Shown here: piece by piece, positions 27,102-36,549 of the stretch | How the letters are laid out: each line of letters begins with the position of its first letter | Position numbering within the stretch: position 1 is the stretch's first letter | From: Arthrobacter livingstonensis | GTDB lineage: Bacteria; Actinomycetota; Actinomycetes; Actinomycetales; Micrococcaceae | DNA length: 64,000 bases | Reading direction: 5' to 3' | NCBI RefSeq assembly: GCF_003219815.1 | Contig: NZ_QJVD01000021.1 | Coordinates: 1-64,000 of the forward strand | The notes under the pieces: model-generated | What the model was told of the DNA's origin: nothing | Database searches by the model: none | The model's input: the letters and a program-made list of their open reading frames with translations, nothing else | Translations under genes and position numbers: made by a program

Positions 27102-27425
27102 AATTCCTCTTGTTGCGTTGCTTCGATGGTTTGAGTCATGCGTGTGTTTGGCTAATTGGTGCAGTTAACGTATCTTGACGTTGCTGATTCTCTCAGCGAC
27201 CGGATTTACTTCACGCAGGGAAATCGAGATATTCACATACGATTTAGTATGTAAACGTTTTGCATTCGAATTTGAATTCAAAGAGCATTTGATCGACCTG
27301 GAATGAAACTACTAGTGCAACCTTTTCGACGTTGAATTTTGGCCGCTTTTCGTGCTTGAGTATTTGTCGGGCTACTGGCCTTTGATGCTCCCAGGACGCA
27401 CTGATGCCCACACTGCAGAGTTGAA
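27102..27425. other. 324-bp AT-rich intergenic region
   Basis: Separates two minus-strand genes. It contains an AT-rich patch with the palindrome TTTGAATTCAAA (27271-27282). No gene is supported. Confidence 0.4.
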
Positions 27426-27845
27426 CTATCGAAGAGCTTTGCATGCTTGAAGATACGACTTATAGCTAGCCATTTCTGCCGAGAGCTCTTCGTACAAGCG
27501 ATCTTTCTCCGCTACGCCCGACTGCAGCTTAGCTACGTTTTGCGCAGCCGCGTCCTGGACGGCGGCTTGAAATAAGGTGATCGTTCTGCCGGTGACGTTC
27601 ATAACGTCGTTGGCCTTTTCGAGGGCGTCTAAACACTCTGAGGGTGTCGTAGGTACTTTAACCTCAACAGTCTTCGTGACCTCAATGACCTTTGGCTGCG
27701 TTCCTACAAAGCCTGTTCCGATGCCGAGTGCAAATATTGCGACTCCGGACGTCGCCAGTATGGCAATCTTTACGCCCTTCCTGAGCCTGGTCGGTTTCTT
27801 TGGCGAATCGGGTTGTACTGGCTTGTTGATGTCCAGAATCTCCAT
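27426..27845 (-). CDS. Membrane-anchored coiled-coil protein
   Basis: A 139-residue protein: a basic cytoplasmic N-terminus, one transmembrane helix (about 28-48), then an outside helical region (about 70-139) that starts and ends with single cysteines and could form a coiled-coil hairpin. A GGAAG site is upstream. No family is recognised. Like its neighbour it is opposite in strand to the transfer genes, and together they may be an accessory surface pair. Confidence 0.6.
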   Translation of the reverse strand: MEILDINKPVQPDSPKKPTRLRKGVKIAILATSGVAIFALGIGTGFVGTQPKVIEVTKTVEVKVPTTPSECLDALEKANDVMNVTGRTITLFQAAVQDAAAQNVAKLQSGVAEKDRLYEELSAEMASYKSYLQACKALR

Positions 27846-28076
27846 GGTTGGCTGTCTTCCTATTCAAAGTGCGTGGTCAGGCTCCCTCCAGCTAACACAC
27901 AGAAAGATCCCCTATCGAAGGATACTGGATTGGAGAGAGTCTTTTACCCCTGAACGTTTCTGCGCAGATCTAACATTTTGATCACGATTGAAGTGAGTCG
28001 TTCCCGCAATGGGTGAGTTGCGAGAATCAGGCCTCCTGTACTTGTCACCTTCTCCTCACGTCGTTTAGCTCTCCAG

Positions 28077-28094
28077 CAACCATGAACAGGTGAA
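28077..28094 (+). promoter_or_regulatory. Recurrent element motif, copy before the VirB2/VirB3-like gene
   Basis: CAACCATGAACAGGTGAA, about 40 bp before the ATG at 28136. This is the best copy of the repeated motif. Confidence 0.45.
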
Positions 28095-28135
28095 CGCTCC
28101 CCACAGCCGTGGGAAGGCAATGATAGGAGTCCACC

Positions 28136-28426
28136 ATGTTCCTGGCTGCGCCGGTCGATCCCGGCATCACACCCAATACAAGTTTTCCCTTCCTTGAGTC
28201 GCTGAAGGAGATCGGCGGCGGAATCCTGGTCGGCGCCTTCATCATCATCGCGATAGTCGCCATTCTGGGTGCAGCGATGCTGCTGGCCGGCAAATTGAGC
28301 CAGTCGTCGCGGCTGGCGTCCGGCGGCGGCATGATCCTGTTATGGACCGGCCCGGTTGCGGCCATCCTGGGCGGCATCAACGGCTACATCCTGTGGTCCC
28401 AAACAGCCTTCCACCTCGGCTTCTAG
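28136..28426 (+). CDS. Small two-helix transfer protein (VirB2/VirB3-like position)
   Basis: A 96-residue membrane protein with two long hydrophobic segments (about 28-52 and 63-85). AGGAG lies five bases before the ATG. Its place in front of the VirB6/TrbL-like gene suggests a pilin-like or VirB3-like subunit, but no diagnostic motif is seen. It starts the second transfer operon, which runs to 35133. Confidence 0.6.
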   Translation: MFLAAPVDPGITPNTSFPFLESLKEIGGGILVGAFIIIAIVAILGAAMLLAGKLSQSSRLASGGGMILLWTGPVAAILGGINGYILWSQTAFHLGF

Positions 28427-28435
28427 GCCATCACA

Positions 28436-29905
28436 ATGCTGCCCACGGTCAAATGCTCCGCTGGCGGGTGGTGGCCACCGGGTTGCGGCCTGATATCGCA
28501 GACGCAGGACACCGCCACCCAAACCATCACCGACATGTTCGCCAGCATCCTGGCAAACATGGCTTCCTGGATGTGGTCGTTCATCTCCGGGGCCTTCGGA
28601 GTGTCAGACATCGGTCCATCGGATTGGGCAACCGTCAGTGGGATGACGAACTGGTGGATCATCGTCATGATGACGCCGCTGGTGGTTGCCATGATTCTCC
28701 AGCTCCTCGGCGGGATGATCAGCCAGCAGCCACGTCGCATCGGCCGGGCCGTGATTGCCGGCGGGATTGCCGTACCCGTTGTCTTTGGCGCCGTCAGCCT
28801 GATGCAGAAACTGACGCAGTTCACGGATTCGGCATCGAGCGCCCTGTTGGCCACTCTGGGGTCAGACCCCTACCTCGTCTTCATGCGGCTCTTCGGTTTC
28901 GAGCGCGCCCCGGCAGGTTCGGGACGGCAGTGGGACCTGACATCCATGGTGAGCCCGGGAGCGTCTGGTCCGGCCGGCCCGGTCATCGTCACGGTCGCTG
29001 CGGTGGCCCTCGTGTGGGTCATGTCGTTCATTCTCATGTGCTCGATGATCTTTAGGTCCTTCGCGCTTCTCGTGCTGGCCGCCACGGCGCCGGTTGCCAT
29101 CATGTTGATGCCATGGGAGCGCACCAAGTCGTGGACGAGGCGCTGGTGTGAGACCGTCGTCGCCCTTCTCATCGCCAAGCCGCTGGCAGCCACGGTCTTG
29201 GCGGTAGCGGTCAAGCTGTTTGCGAATTCGACGTCGTTTGCGGGCCTGGCTTCGGGAGCTGTCGGCATGGCGTTGGCGTGCGCCGCGCCGCTGATGGCAT
29301 TGCGCTTGGTCAGCTTTGCCGGCGGTGAGTTGGCTGCGGCCGCGCAAGTTGCTGGCGGCGGGCACGTCCTTGCGCGCGGCAGCAGTTTCGCGGCTCGGCA
29401 GGTCGGCAGGCAGATGGGCGGCAAACTGTCCCTGGCGAGCATCGGGTCCAAAGGTCCAGCCCCGATCCAGTCGTCGCCCGAGCCCAAGGTCAAGTCACCT
29501 GTGGATGTTGGCGATATCAGCCAGCAGCCTGTGAAGCACGACGCCGGCCAGGTGACTCCCAGCGCGCCGAACCGGCCGCCGGGGTCTGAAACAAAGACTT
29601 ACGGCCAGCCGTACGTCAAGCGCGCCGGGACGCCGCATCGCGACCCAAGCGCACCGTCGCCCGGCGGACGCAACACCGGGACGGGGTCCGATGCGACCAA
29701 GCCTCAGGCGGAGTCAAGACTGCGAGCGCCGCAACCCCAGAGTGGATCAGCAGGGCAACGGCAGGTCCCCACGCCAGCGCAGGTCCCAACGCCAACCCCG
29801 GCGCCGCGTCCGGCATCGGGACCTCGGCCGCAGCCGCCCATCCCGCAGCCCCCGCCAGTTTCGCACCCTCAAAACACCACCTCGGAAAGGGACAACGATG
29901 TCTGA
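28436..29905 (+). CDS. VirB6/TrbL-like channel protein
   Basis: A 489-residue protein with several transmembrane helices spread over about residues 45-300 and a long, Pro/Gln/Ala-rich disordered C-terminal tail (320-489). The helix pattern and ISGAFGV...FRSFALLVLAATAPVAIMLMPW segment match TrbL/VirB6-like inner-membrane channel proteins. It lies 9 bp after the small membrane gene, without an obvious ribosome site, so coupling is likely. Confidence 0.8.
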   Translation: MLPTVKCSAGGWWPPGCGLISQTQDTATQTITDMFASILANMASWMWSFISGAFGVSDIGPSDWATVSGMTNWWIIVMMTPLVVAMILQLLGGMISQQPRRIGRAVIAGGIAVPVVFGAVSLMQKLTQFTDSASSALLATLGSDPYLVFMRLFGFERAPAGSGRQWDLTSMVSPGASGPAGPVIVTVAAVALVWVMSFILMCSMIFRSFALLVLAATAPVAIMLMPWERTKSWTRRWCETVVALLIAKPLAATVLAVAVKLFANSTSFAGLASGAVGMALACAAPLMALRLVSFAGGELAAAAQVAGGGHVLARGSSFAARQVGRQMGGKLSLASIGSKGPAPIQSSPEPKVKSPVDVGDISQQPVKHDAGQVTPSAPNRPPGSETKTYGQPYVKRAGTPHRDPSAPSPGGRNTGTGSDATKPQAESRLRAPQPQSGSAGQRQVPTPAQVPTPTPAPRPASGPRPQPPIPQPPPVSHPQNTTSERDNDV

Positions 29906-31367
29906 AAATACCCGCACCCTGCAGCCGGTGAAGTTCCCCCGGTATGAGCGCCACGGCCTTTTTATGGGCCTGCAGTGGTACCAGCTGGGGCTTGTGGCCG
30001 TCGGCGTTGTCGCAGCCACCGTTGCCTCCGCCACGGGAGGGCCGCCTGCCCTCATCGTCACTACGCCCCTGTGGCTTGGGCTGGTGCTTTTCGGCGTCCT
30101 GCAATATTCGAGGATTCCCTATCCGCTGTGGGCCTACGCGGCCACCGTGTTCCTGTGGCGGCAACAGACGGGGCAGACCAAATACCTTGCTAAGCCGGAG
30201 CAGCCCCAAACCAGAGGTCAGCTCGCGCTCCCGGGGGGTTTGGGGACGTTGGAGTTGAGGCAAACGAAGGCGGGGACTGCATACGTTGTCGACCGCCAGG
30301 GCCATGAGGCCGTGGCCATTCTACGCTGCAGCACCACCTCGTTCGCCCTGCTCGATGACGATGACAAGGCATACGCCGTCAAAGCGTGGTCGAGGGTGCA
30401 GACCGCCATGGCACAGCGGCAGGCCGTCGCCCGGATTGCCGTGCAGGATTACACCGTCCCGTACCCGTCCAGCGCGCTCCGGGACTTTTACGATCGCAGC
30501 AAGTCTCCCTCGCGCATTAACGAGGTCAACTGGGGCGACAAGTCCTATCTGGACCTGATTGCCGCGGCCGGCTCTGCGATGAGCCACGAACTGCTCGTCT
30601 GCCTCGTCATTGACACGGCCAGGGCGCGACGGCGGATCCGCGACGCAGGCGGGGCCGCCGCAGGTCTGGCACATGTGGTCGGCTCGGAAGTTGAGGCACT
30701 CACCACGGGGTTGAAGACCCACGGAGTCACCGTCGACGAATGGCTGCCGGAAAACAAGCTCACCGCGGTTATGCGCGGTGCCTTTGACCCCCAGGCAGTT
30801 CCGAGGCTCGCCGCTGTCGCCGCGGGTAAACATACCGAGGGCATGGTCGTTAGTGGCGGACCCATGGCTGTGGAGGAACACTGGTCCTACCTGCGCACCG
30901 ATTCCGGCTTCCACCAAACCTTCTGGATCGCGGAATGGCCGCGTCAAAGTGTGTTCCCCGGATTCATGCACCCGCTGGTGTATGTGGGCGACTTCCGCCA
31001 CACGGTCACGGAGGTCATCCGTGCCATCCCGACCGAACAGGCGCTCCGCGACATCCGCTCCGCCCACGAGGCCCATGACACCCGGAGACGCGTCAACGCC
31101 CGCTTCGACCGGCCACTTACCCGGGAGCAGCGGGCCGAGGAGGAGGAAGTTGCCCAGCGCGAGGATGAGATCGTCGCCGGGCATGGCGACGTCCGCCCCG
31201 CCGCCTACGTCACCATCACCGCCGAGAACCTTGATGACCTGGCCCGCTACAGGCAGGAACTTGAATCCGCGGCCGCCGGCGCCTTTGTCGAACTGCGGCT
31301 CCTTGCCGGCCAGCAATGGCCCGCCTTCGTCGCGGGCGCCCTACCCCTTGGAAGGGGACTGAAATGA
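29898..31367 (+). CDS. SCO6880-like transfer protein
   Basis: A 489-residue protein with two N-terminal transmembrane helices (about 30-75; PrgI/VirB3-like) and a soluble domain (about 100-489) related to the N-terminal part of VirB4/TraC. There is no P-loop; the separate ATPase follows. SCO6880-like proteins always precede a VirB4 ATPase in actinobacterial transfer operons. ATG 29898 overlaps the previous stop by eight bases, and the stop overlaps the next ATG (ATGA). Confidence 0.88.
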   Translation: MSENTRTLQPVKFPRYERHGLFMGLQWYQLGLVAVGVVAATVASATGGPPALIVTTPLWLGLVLFGVLQYSRIPYPLWAYAATVFLWRQQTGQTKYLAKPEQPQTRGQLALPGGLGTLELRQTKAGTAYVVDRQGHEAVAILRCSTTSFALLDDDDKAYAVKAWSRVQTAMAQRQAVARIAVQDYTVPYPSSALRDFYDRSKSPSRINEVNWGDKSYLDLIAAAGSAMSHELLVCLVIDTARARRRIRDAGGAAAGLAHVVGSEVEALTTGLKTHGVTVDEWLPENKLTAVMRGAFDPQAVPRLAAVAAGKHTEGMVVSGGPMAVEEHWSYLRTDSGFHQTFWIAEWPRQSVFPGFMHPLVYVGDFRHTVTEVIRAIPTEQALRDIRSAHEAHDTRRRVNARFDRPLTREQRAEEEEVAQREDEIVAGHGDVRPAAYVTITAENLDDLARYRQELESAAAGAFVELRLLAGQQWPAFVAGALPLGRGLK

Positions 31368-32821
31368 GCAAGCACGCCCAGCATGTGGGCTTCACGCCCT
31401 CCGGGGAATCACGCCTTGACCGGAACGCACGACGGCGCAACAAACCTGCTCTTTCCGACTCACCGAATGCTTCGCTCTGGAACAGCTTGGTACACCCCGA
31501 TGGTGAGAATTCGGTTGCGCGCTCGCAGGGGGACTGGGGGAGTCGCGACGCTGCATCGCTCCGCGGGCCGCATCGCCTCCGCCCGGCCCCACACAGGGCA
31601 TCGACCATGACGTTTGCCGCGGCCTATCCGTTCCTGACGGAATCAGGGTTAGGACATGAGGGAACCTATATCGGCACGGACGTTTTCGGCTCCGGCGCAT
31701 TCTCCTACGATCCATGGATTCTCTACGACAAAGGTGTGATCAGCGGTCCCTCCATCGTGGTCATCGGAACCGTGGGGACTGGTAAGTCCATGTGCGGGAA
31801 GTCTCTGGTCGCCCGGTCGGTAACGCTGGGGCGCAAGGCGGCCGTGGCGTCGGATCCGAAGGGGGAGTGGGTGCCCGTAGCCAAGGCGCTGGGCGGGAAG
31901 GTCATTTCCGTCGGACCAGGCAAGCCGGCCCGGGTGAACCCGCTGGACGCCGGTCCTAGGTCCCTGTTGCTATCTGATGAGCAGTGGCGCGCGGTCGTCC
32001 GGCAACGCCGCCGGCACCTGCTCGTCGCACTGGTGTCGCTGATGCGCCAAGGCCAGCCCATGAGCCCTGTCGAACACACCGCGCTGGACATGGCGTTGAC
32101 TGAAGCCGTGGCAGCCAACAGCACACCCACGTTGCCCATGGTGCTGGACCACCTGCTCAACCCCAGCCCAGAGACAGTGGCGCTGGTCGGGCGCGACGGA
32201 GGAAACGGCGTCGGACATTCACTCCGGCGCACCGTAGCTGGCGACCTCGAAGGTATGTTCGATGCGCCGTCGACAGTTGCCTTTGACGCGGATGCACCCA
32301 TCATGGTCATGGACACCTCCGCCTTGATCGGCGCATCCGAACAAGCGCTGTCGCTGGCCGCCGCCTGCGGCGCAACCTGGCTGGAGGCGGCCGTGACTAA
32401 TCCCGACGGCGCGAAACGGATCGTGGTCTACGACGAGGGCTGGCGCATGCTCGCGGACCCCTACATGCTGGCCAAGATGAGTGAGCAATGGCGGCTCGCG
32501 CGCACGTACGGGATCGCCAACCTCCTGATCATGCACAAGGTGGCCGACCTCAACGAGATCGGTGACGGCACCAGCGGGCTGCGCCAAAAAGCGCTGGGCC
32601 TGCTGACGGAAGCCGACACCCGCATCATTTACCGGCAAAAGCACGACGCCATGCGCCTGACCAAGGAAGCGCTGGGTCTCACCGAGGCCGAATGCGAGCA
32701 TGTCGAGAACCTGCCCAAGGGCATGGGGCTTTGGAAGGTTGGCAACCGGTCGTTCATCGTCGCCAATCGGATCACCACCGACGAACTGGAAGTGTTCGGC
32801 ACCGATGAGGGGATGCGCTGA
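31364..32821 (+). CDS. VirB4/TraC-like transfer ATPase
   Basis: A 485-residue ATPase with Walker A GTVGTGKS (135-142) and Walker B VVYDE (about 353-357). A basic, low-complexity N-terminus of about 80 residues precedes the core. VirB4 powers assembly of the secretion channel; its usual N-terminal domain is encoded separately in the SCO6880-like gene. Start ATGA and stop overlaps tie it to both neighbours. Confidence 0.92.
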   Translation: MSKHAQHVGFTPSGESRLDRNARRRNKPALSDSPNASLWNSLVHPDGENSVARSQGDWGSRDAASLRGPHRLRPAPHRASTMTFAAAYPFLTESGLGHEGTYIGTDVFGSGAFSYDPWILYDKGVISGPSIVVIGTVGTGKSMCGKSLVARSVTLGRKAAVASDPKGEWVPVAKALGGKVISVGPGKPARVNPLDAGPRSLLLSDEQWRAVVRQRRRHLLVALVSLMRQGQPMSPVEHTALDMALTEAVAANSTPTLPMVLDHLLNPSPETVALVGRDGGNGVGHSLRRTVAGDLEGMFDAPSTVAFDADAPIMVMDTSALIGASEQALSLAAACGATWLEAAVTNPDGAKRIVVYDEGWRMLADPYMLAKMSEQWRLARTYGIANLLIMHKVADLNEIGDGTSGLRQKALGLLTEADTRIIYRQKHDAMRLTKEALGLTEAECEHVENLPKGMGLWKVGNRSFIVANRITTDELEVFGTDEGMR

Positions 32822-34629
32822 TGTCCCGCCGATTGGATGACGGCAACCCGATGCTCAACGCAGCGCTGATCGCCGTCGCGCTGTATCTGGGATTTAGTTG
32901 CCTTGTCCAGGCTGCGGCCGCCACGGTTGTGCGATGGGGCTGCCACGCCGCTGCTCCCTGGACGTTCAGCCCGGCTGCAGGCATTGGATTGTTCATGGGC
33001 CGTATGGACTGGATCGTCGGTGCACCGGCTTCATGCGGTGTCGGCATTGGATCCGTGTGGATTCTTATTGGGCCTGCGATCGCAGGCCTGGTGACTCTCG
33101 TGGCGGCCGGGTACTTTTCGTGGCGGGTTTGGCGGCAGTCCGGTTCGTGGCTGCGGCTGGACATCCTGGGGCGCGATGGTGTGGCCCGGCGCGCGGAGAT
33201 CGTGCGCGACTTCGGCTCAAGGGCTGTGGCCAAACGGGGGGAGTTCACGCGTCCAGGCCTTTCCAAACCGAGCGTGGAGGAAGTTTCCTGGACCGTGGGA
33301 CGGTCCCGTGGCGTCACCGTCCACGTGTCCACGGAGGAATCCATGGTCATCCAGGGAGCCCCTCGATCCGGCAAGGGGCTGTACCTGATCATCAACGCCA
33401 TCCTCGACGCTCCGGGCGCCGTGGTTACGACGTCGACCCGGGCGGACAACCTAGTGGTGACGATGAAGGCTCGTGCCTCCGGCGGCAGGCCGGTGACTGT
33501 CTTCGACCCACAAGGAATGTCTGGATTGCCCACGACGCTCCGGTGGTCGCCCGTTCGGGGGTGCGAGGATCCCGACATGGCCACGCGCCGGGCCCTGGTC
33601 ATCACGGCCGACACCGAATTCAAGGGAGAAAACGCGGCGTGGCAAAAACGCGCAGTCATCGTCCTGCAGTGCCTGCTGCACGCCGCGGCCCTCTCTGGCG
33701 ACGGCGTGCGTGCGTTCCGGCGGTGGTCCTCCAGCCCTGTCCTAGCCAAGGAGGCGTTGGAGATACTCGGTCGGCCGGAGGCCGCGCTTGGCTGGCAGGC
33801 GGACCTGATGGGTATTATCGACGACGACCCGCGCAACACCTCCAATTCCTGGATCGGCGTCAGCGCCGCCGTCGCACCCCTTTCCTCCCCGAAAGTCCTG
33901 GCGGCCCTGGACCCACACGGAGACACCGAACAGTTTGATCCGATGGAATTCATCCGCCAGCGGGGAACGCTCTATTTGATCGGCACCAAATCTGGTGCGG
34001 CTGCGGCCGGCCCGTACCTCTCGGCGTTGATCGATGACATCGACCATGCAGCCCGGGAAATGGCGTTCGTTGCCCCTGGCGGTCGGCTGGACCCGCCGCT
34101 GTCGCTGATCTTGGACGAGATCGCCAACCTCTCGCCATGGCCGGGACTTCCCGTTGTGCTGTCCGACGGCGGTGGCATCGGCATCTCCACCATCGTCGTC
34201 CTGCAATCCCTGTCACAGGCGCGATCGGGCTGGTCCATCGACGAGGCGGCCACCATCTGGGACGCCGCCATCATCAAGATCATTTTCGGCGGAGGCTCCG
34301 ACGAACGCGACCTCCGCGCCTTGGCCGGGCTCATCGGCGAACGCAGCACCACGGTCAATACCCGGTCCTGGTCGTCGCAAGGCCGCCAGGACGGCGAGCA
34401 AGTTCGTGAGGCGCCGGTCATTCCCTTGCACGAGATTCGCAGGCTGCCCGTTGGAACGGCCATCATGCTGGGCCGGCGGACACGGCCGATCCTGCTGGAC
34501 CTGCGGGAATGGCATAAACGCAAGGACGCAGCACAGCTTGGACTGTCCAAGGCTGAGACCGAACTCGAACTCGCCGAAGGGCACCGCCTACGCCAGGAAG
34601 CCAGCCATACGGCTGAATCAGAGGGTTGA
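32821..34629 (+). CDS. VirD4/TraG-like coupling ATPase (T4CP)
   Basis: A 602-residue protein with two N-terminal transmembrane helices (about 15-35 and 75-100), Walker A GAPRSGKG (about 179-186) and Walker B LILDE (about 430-434) followed by TraG-type LPVVLSDGGGIGISTIVVLQSLSQ. It delivers the relaxase-DNA complex to the channel. The C-terminus has an added charged helix. Its ATG overlaps the VirB4 stop by one base. Confidence 0.94.
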   Translation: MSRRLDDGNPMLNAALIAVALYLGFSCLVQAAAATVVRWGCHAAAPWTFSPAAGIGLFMGRMDWIVGAPASCGVGIGSVWILIGPAIAGLVTLVAAGYFSWRVWRQSGSWLRLDILGRDGVARRAEIVRDFGSRAVAKRGEFTRPGLSKPSVEEVSWTVGRSRGVTVHVSTEESMVIQGAPRSGKGLYLIINAILDAPGAVVTTSTRADNLVVTMKARASGGRPVTVFDPQGMSGLPTTLRWSPVRGCEDPDMATRRALVITADTEFKGENAAWQKRAVIVLQCLLHAAALSGDGVRAFRRWSSSPVLAKEALEILGRPEAALGWQADLMGIIDDDPRNTSNSWIGVSAAVAPLSSPKVLAALDPHGDTEQFDPMEFIRQRGTLYLIGTKSGAAAAGPYLSALIDDIDHAAREMAFVAPGGRLDPPLSLILDEIANLSPWPGLPVVLSDGGGIGISTIVVLQSLSQARSGWSIDEAATIWDAAIIKIIFGGGSDERDLRALAGLIGERSTTVNTRSWSSQGRQDGEQVREAPVIPLHEIRRLPVGTAIMLGRRTRPILLDLREWHKRKDAAQLGLSKAETELELAEGHRLRQEASHTAESEG

Positions 34630-34641
34630 AAGGAGAACGTG

Positions 34642-35133
34642 ATGGACGAGGAAGACTCATTCGAATACACCGTCGGTGGGGGAGCAGAGGATGAATTTGC
34701 GGCGATGCTGTTTGGCTCCACGGAAGGGAAGCGGTCTAACCGGGTGCCCATGACCTACCGGTGGCGCGACATGGACCCGCGCACTGCCGATGCGGTCTGG
34801 AGGCACCTCGTGAAATGGGTCCAGTGGCTGGTAGACACCTACCACCTGCCAACCTCGGTGGTGCCGGATTGCTGGTGGAGGCACAGCGAGATGGTGGCGG
34901 AACTTTACGGCCTCCAGCGTGCAGAGCAGGCGTCCTACACGGAGGACGACGGCGGCTTTGGTCCCATTACTTTCCACGAGCGGTTGACGTCGAGCATTGA
35001 ACGGATGCGCGGGTACACGCGCACAGCTGGATGCGTCGGACTTCAGGCGCACAGGGCCACGGTACCGCGCGTTTTACCTCCGGGCGCACCCGGTTCACCG
35101 ACTTTGGGTTCGGTGCCAGGCACCCCTGACTAA
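34642..35133 (+). CDS. DUF4913 protein
   Basis: A 163-residue acidic protein with the DUF4913 core (YRWRDMDPRTADAVWRHLVKWVQWLV...CWWRHSEMVAELYGL). AAGGAG is six bases before ATG 34642. DUF4913 proteins regularly follow the coupling ATPase in actinobacterial elements. The function is unknown. The C-terminal tail is Gly/Pro-rich and looks disordered. Confidence 0.85.
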   Translation: MDEEDSFEYTVGGGAEDEFAAMLFGSTEGKRSNRVPMTYRWRDMDPRTADAVWRHLVKWVQWLVDTYHLPTSVVPDCWWRHSEMVAELYGLQRAEQASYTEDDGGFGPITFHERLTSSIERMRGYTRTAGCVGLQAHRATVPRVLPPGAPGSPTLGSVPGTPD

Positions 35134-35155
35134 TTCACGCTGTTTAGGCCCGTGG

Positions 35156-35173
35156 CAACCATGAACATGTAGG
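35156..35173 (+). promoter_or_regulatory. Recurrent element motif, copy before the ArdC-like gene
   Basis: CAACCATGAACATGTAGG, about 50 bp before the ATG at 35222. The last part differs from the copy at 28077. Confidence 0.4.
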
Positions 35174-35221
35174 CGGGACAAAAGAGTCCGCAAACACATT
35201 TAGTGGTGGAGGTGGCGGAAG

Positions 35222-36385
35222 ATGAGTGCCGATTCATTGGAGTCCGACATGGTTGGCGGAATCATCCCCGGGGACCGGCAACCGGCGCCAGCGCCGAGTC
35301 ACCTCGCACCGGAGGAGCGGGTAGCCGCGCTGACCCAACAACTTGTCGACCTACTTGACCAAGCCGTCAACGAACCCAGGCGGTGGCAGAAACTTCTCGA
35401 TAACTCGGCCACCCTCTGGCGATACTCCGGCGGCAACGCCGCCATGCTGATGGCCCAGATGCAGGAACGCGGCAAGGAACCGCCAACCTTGGTAGCCGGC
35501 TACAAACAGTGGGAAGGCCACGGCCGCTACGTGCTCAAAGGCGAACACGCACTCTGGGTCATCGCGCCCCGGACGGCCCGAGCGGCGGCGGAAGAAGACG
35601 TTGATCGCCAGAATCCACTCTCTGTTGCTATTTCTGCTGAGACTGATATCTCCAAGCGAACCCGAATTGTTGGCTGGCGCGGCCAGGCCGTCTTCGACGT
35701 GTCCCAAACGGAGGGGGAACCACTATTGGTTCCGCGCGGGGGCGAGGAACTCGCCAAAGTATCCGTTACAGAGGGCCAAGAACTGTGGGCGTCGCTGGTA
35801 AATGTCGCTGAGCATCGTGGATTCGCCGTGGAAGTTTCCGATAGCCAACGATCGCTGGCCAGTGGGTACACAAACTTTGGGGCCCATCTCGTCAGCGTCG
35901 GAGAGTGGCTCGATACCGAAGAACGGCTTGCAGTCCTTGCCCACGAGCTAGGACACATCATGCTTCACGGGCCCGATGATCAGCTGGGCCAGCTCTACGG
36001 CAGCAGTACTGAGCATCGGGGACTGGCAGAAGTGGAAGCCGAATCAGTGGCCTACACCGTCCTGAAAGCCCACGGGATTGACCGCGGACCGCAATCATCC
36101 AGTTATTTAGCAGGATGGGCCGACGCCGTTTTGGTCGCCGAAGCCGACTCGATCCTCCAGTCAGCAGCGGGATGCAAACTGCTGTCCCGAACCGAAATTG
36201 CCAAGTCCGTCCTGGGTCGCGTGGCGTCGGCGTCCAAGTGCATCCTCGATGTAAGCGATCCGTCGGACTTGGGCGGCCGGCTTTCGACCGGCCCTTTGAA
36301 TACGAAAGTGACAGTGGAACAGCGCGACGTATTTCCATTCACGGGCCCACAGTCACCGACAACGACTGGGTTTGCTTTGGACTGA
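35222..36385 (+). CDS. ArdC-like antirestriction protein with ImmA/IrrE-type peptidase domain
   Basis: A 387-residue protein with an ArdC-like N-terminal single-strand DNA-binding domain (about 35-155; WRYSGGNAAMLMAQMQERG, VAGYKQWEGHGRYVLKGEHALWV) and a metallopeptidase domain with HELGH (about 242-246) in VLAHELGHIMLHG. ArdC-type proteins protect incoming transfer DNA. GGAGG is upstream of the ATG. It ends the transfer block, before the metabolic cargo operon, and could help the element past host restriction. Confidence 0.9.
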   Translation: MSADSLESDMVGGIIPGDRQPAPAPSHLAPEERVAALTQQLVDLLDQAVNEPRRWQKLLDNSATLWRYSGGNAAMLMAQMQERGKEPPTLVAGYKQWEGHGRYVLKGEHALWVIAPRTARAAAEEDVDRQNPLSVAISAETDISKRTRIVGWRGQAVFDVSQTEGEPLLVPRGGEELAKVSVTEGQELWASLVNVAEHRGFAVEVSDSQRSLASGYTNFGAHLVSVGEWLDTEERLAVLAHELGHIMLHGPDDQLGQLYGSSTEHRGLAEVEAESVAYTVLKAHGIDRGPQSSSYLAGWADAVLVAEADSILQSAAGCKLLSRTEIAKSVLGRVASASKCILDVSDPSDLGGRLSTGPLNTKVTVEQRDVFPFTGPQSPTTTGFALD

Positions 36386-36489
36386 GGCGACGAGGTTCGT
36401 CCATATAAGTCGATCGCCGTCTGCATATCGCACTTAGGCAGGGGATTGGATGTCCCACAGGTGGGCGAGACCCAATTATTGGCAAATGA

Positions 36490-36508
36490 TTTCCCATAAA
36501 ATGGGAAA
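36490..36508. promoter_or_regulatory. Palindrome in the IclR promoter, candidate operator
   Basis: TTTCCCAT-AAA-ATGGGAAA, a perfect 8-bp inverted repeat, lies 40 bp upstream of the IclR-family gene. IclR regulators commonly bind such palindromes and control their own operon. Confidence 0.6.
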
Positions 36509-36549
36509 ATTGCCTCCCGCCTGTGATTACAGACACTAGTGTCGCTTTC

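Noticed and set aside
27271-27282. Palindrome TTTGAATTCAAA as an operator
   Set aside because: It lies in AT-rich non-coding DNA, far from starts; symmetry of this length is expected by chance there.
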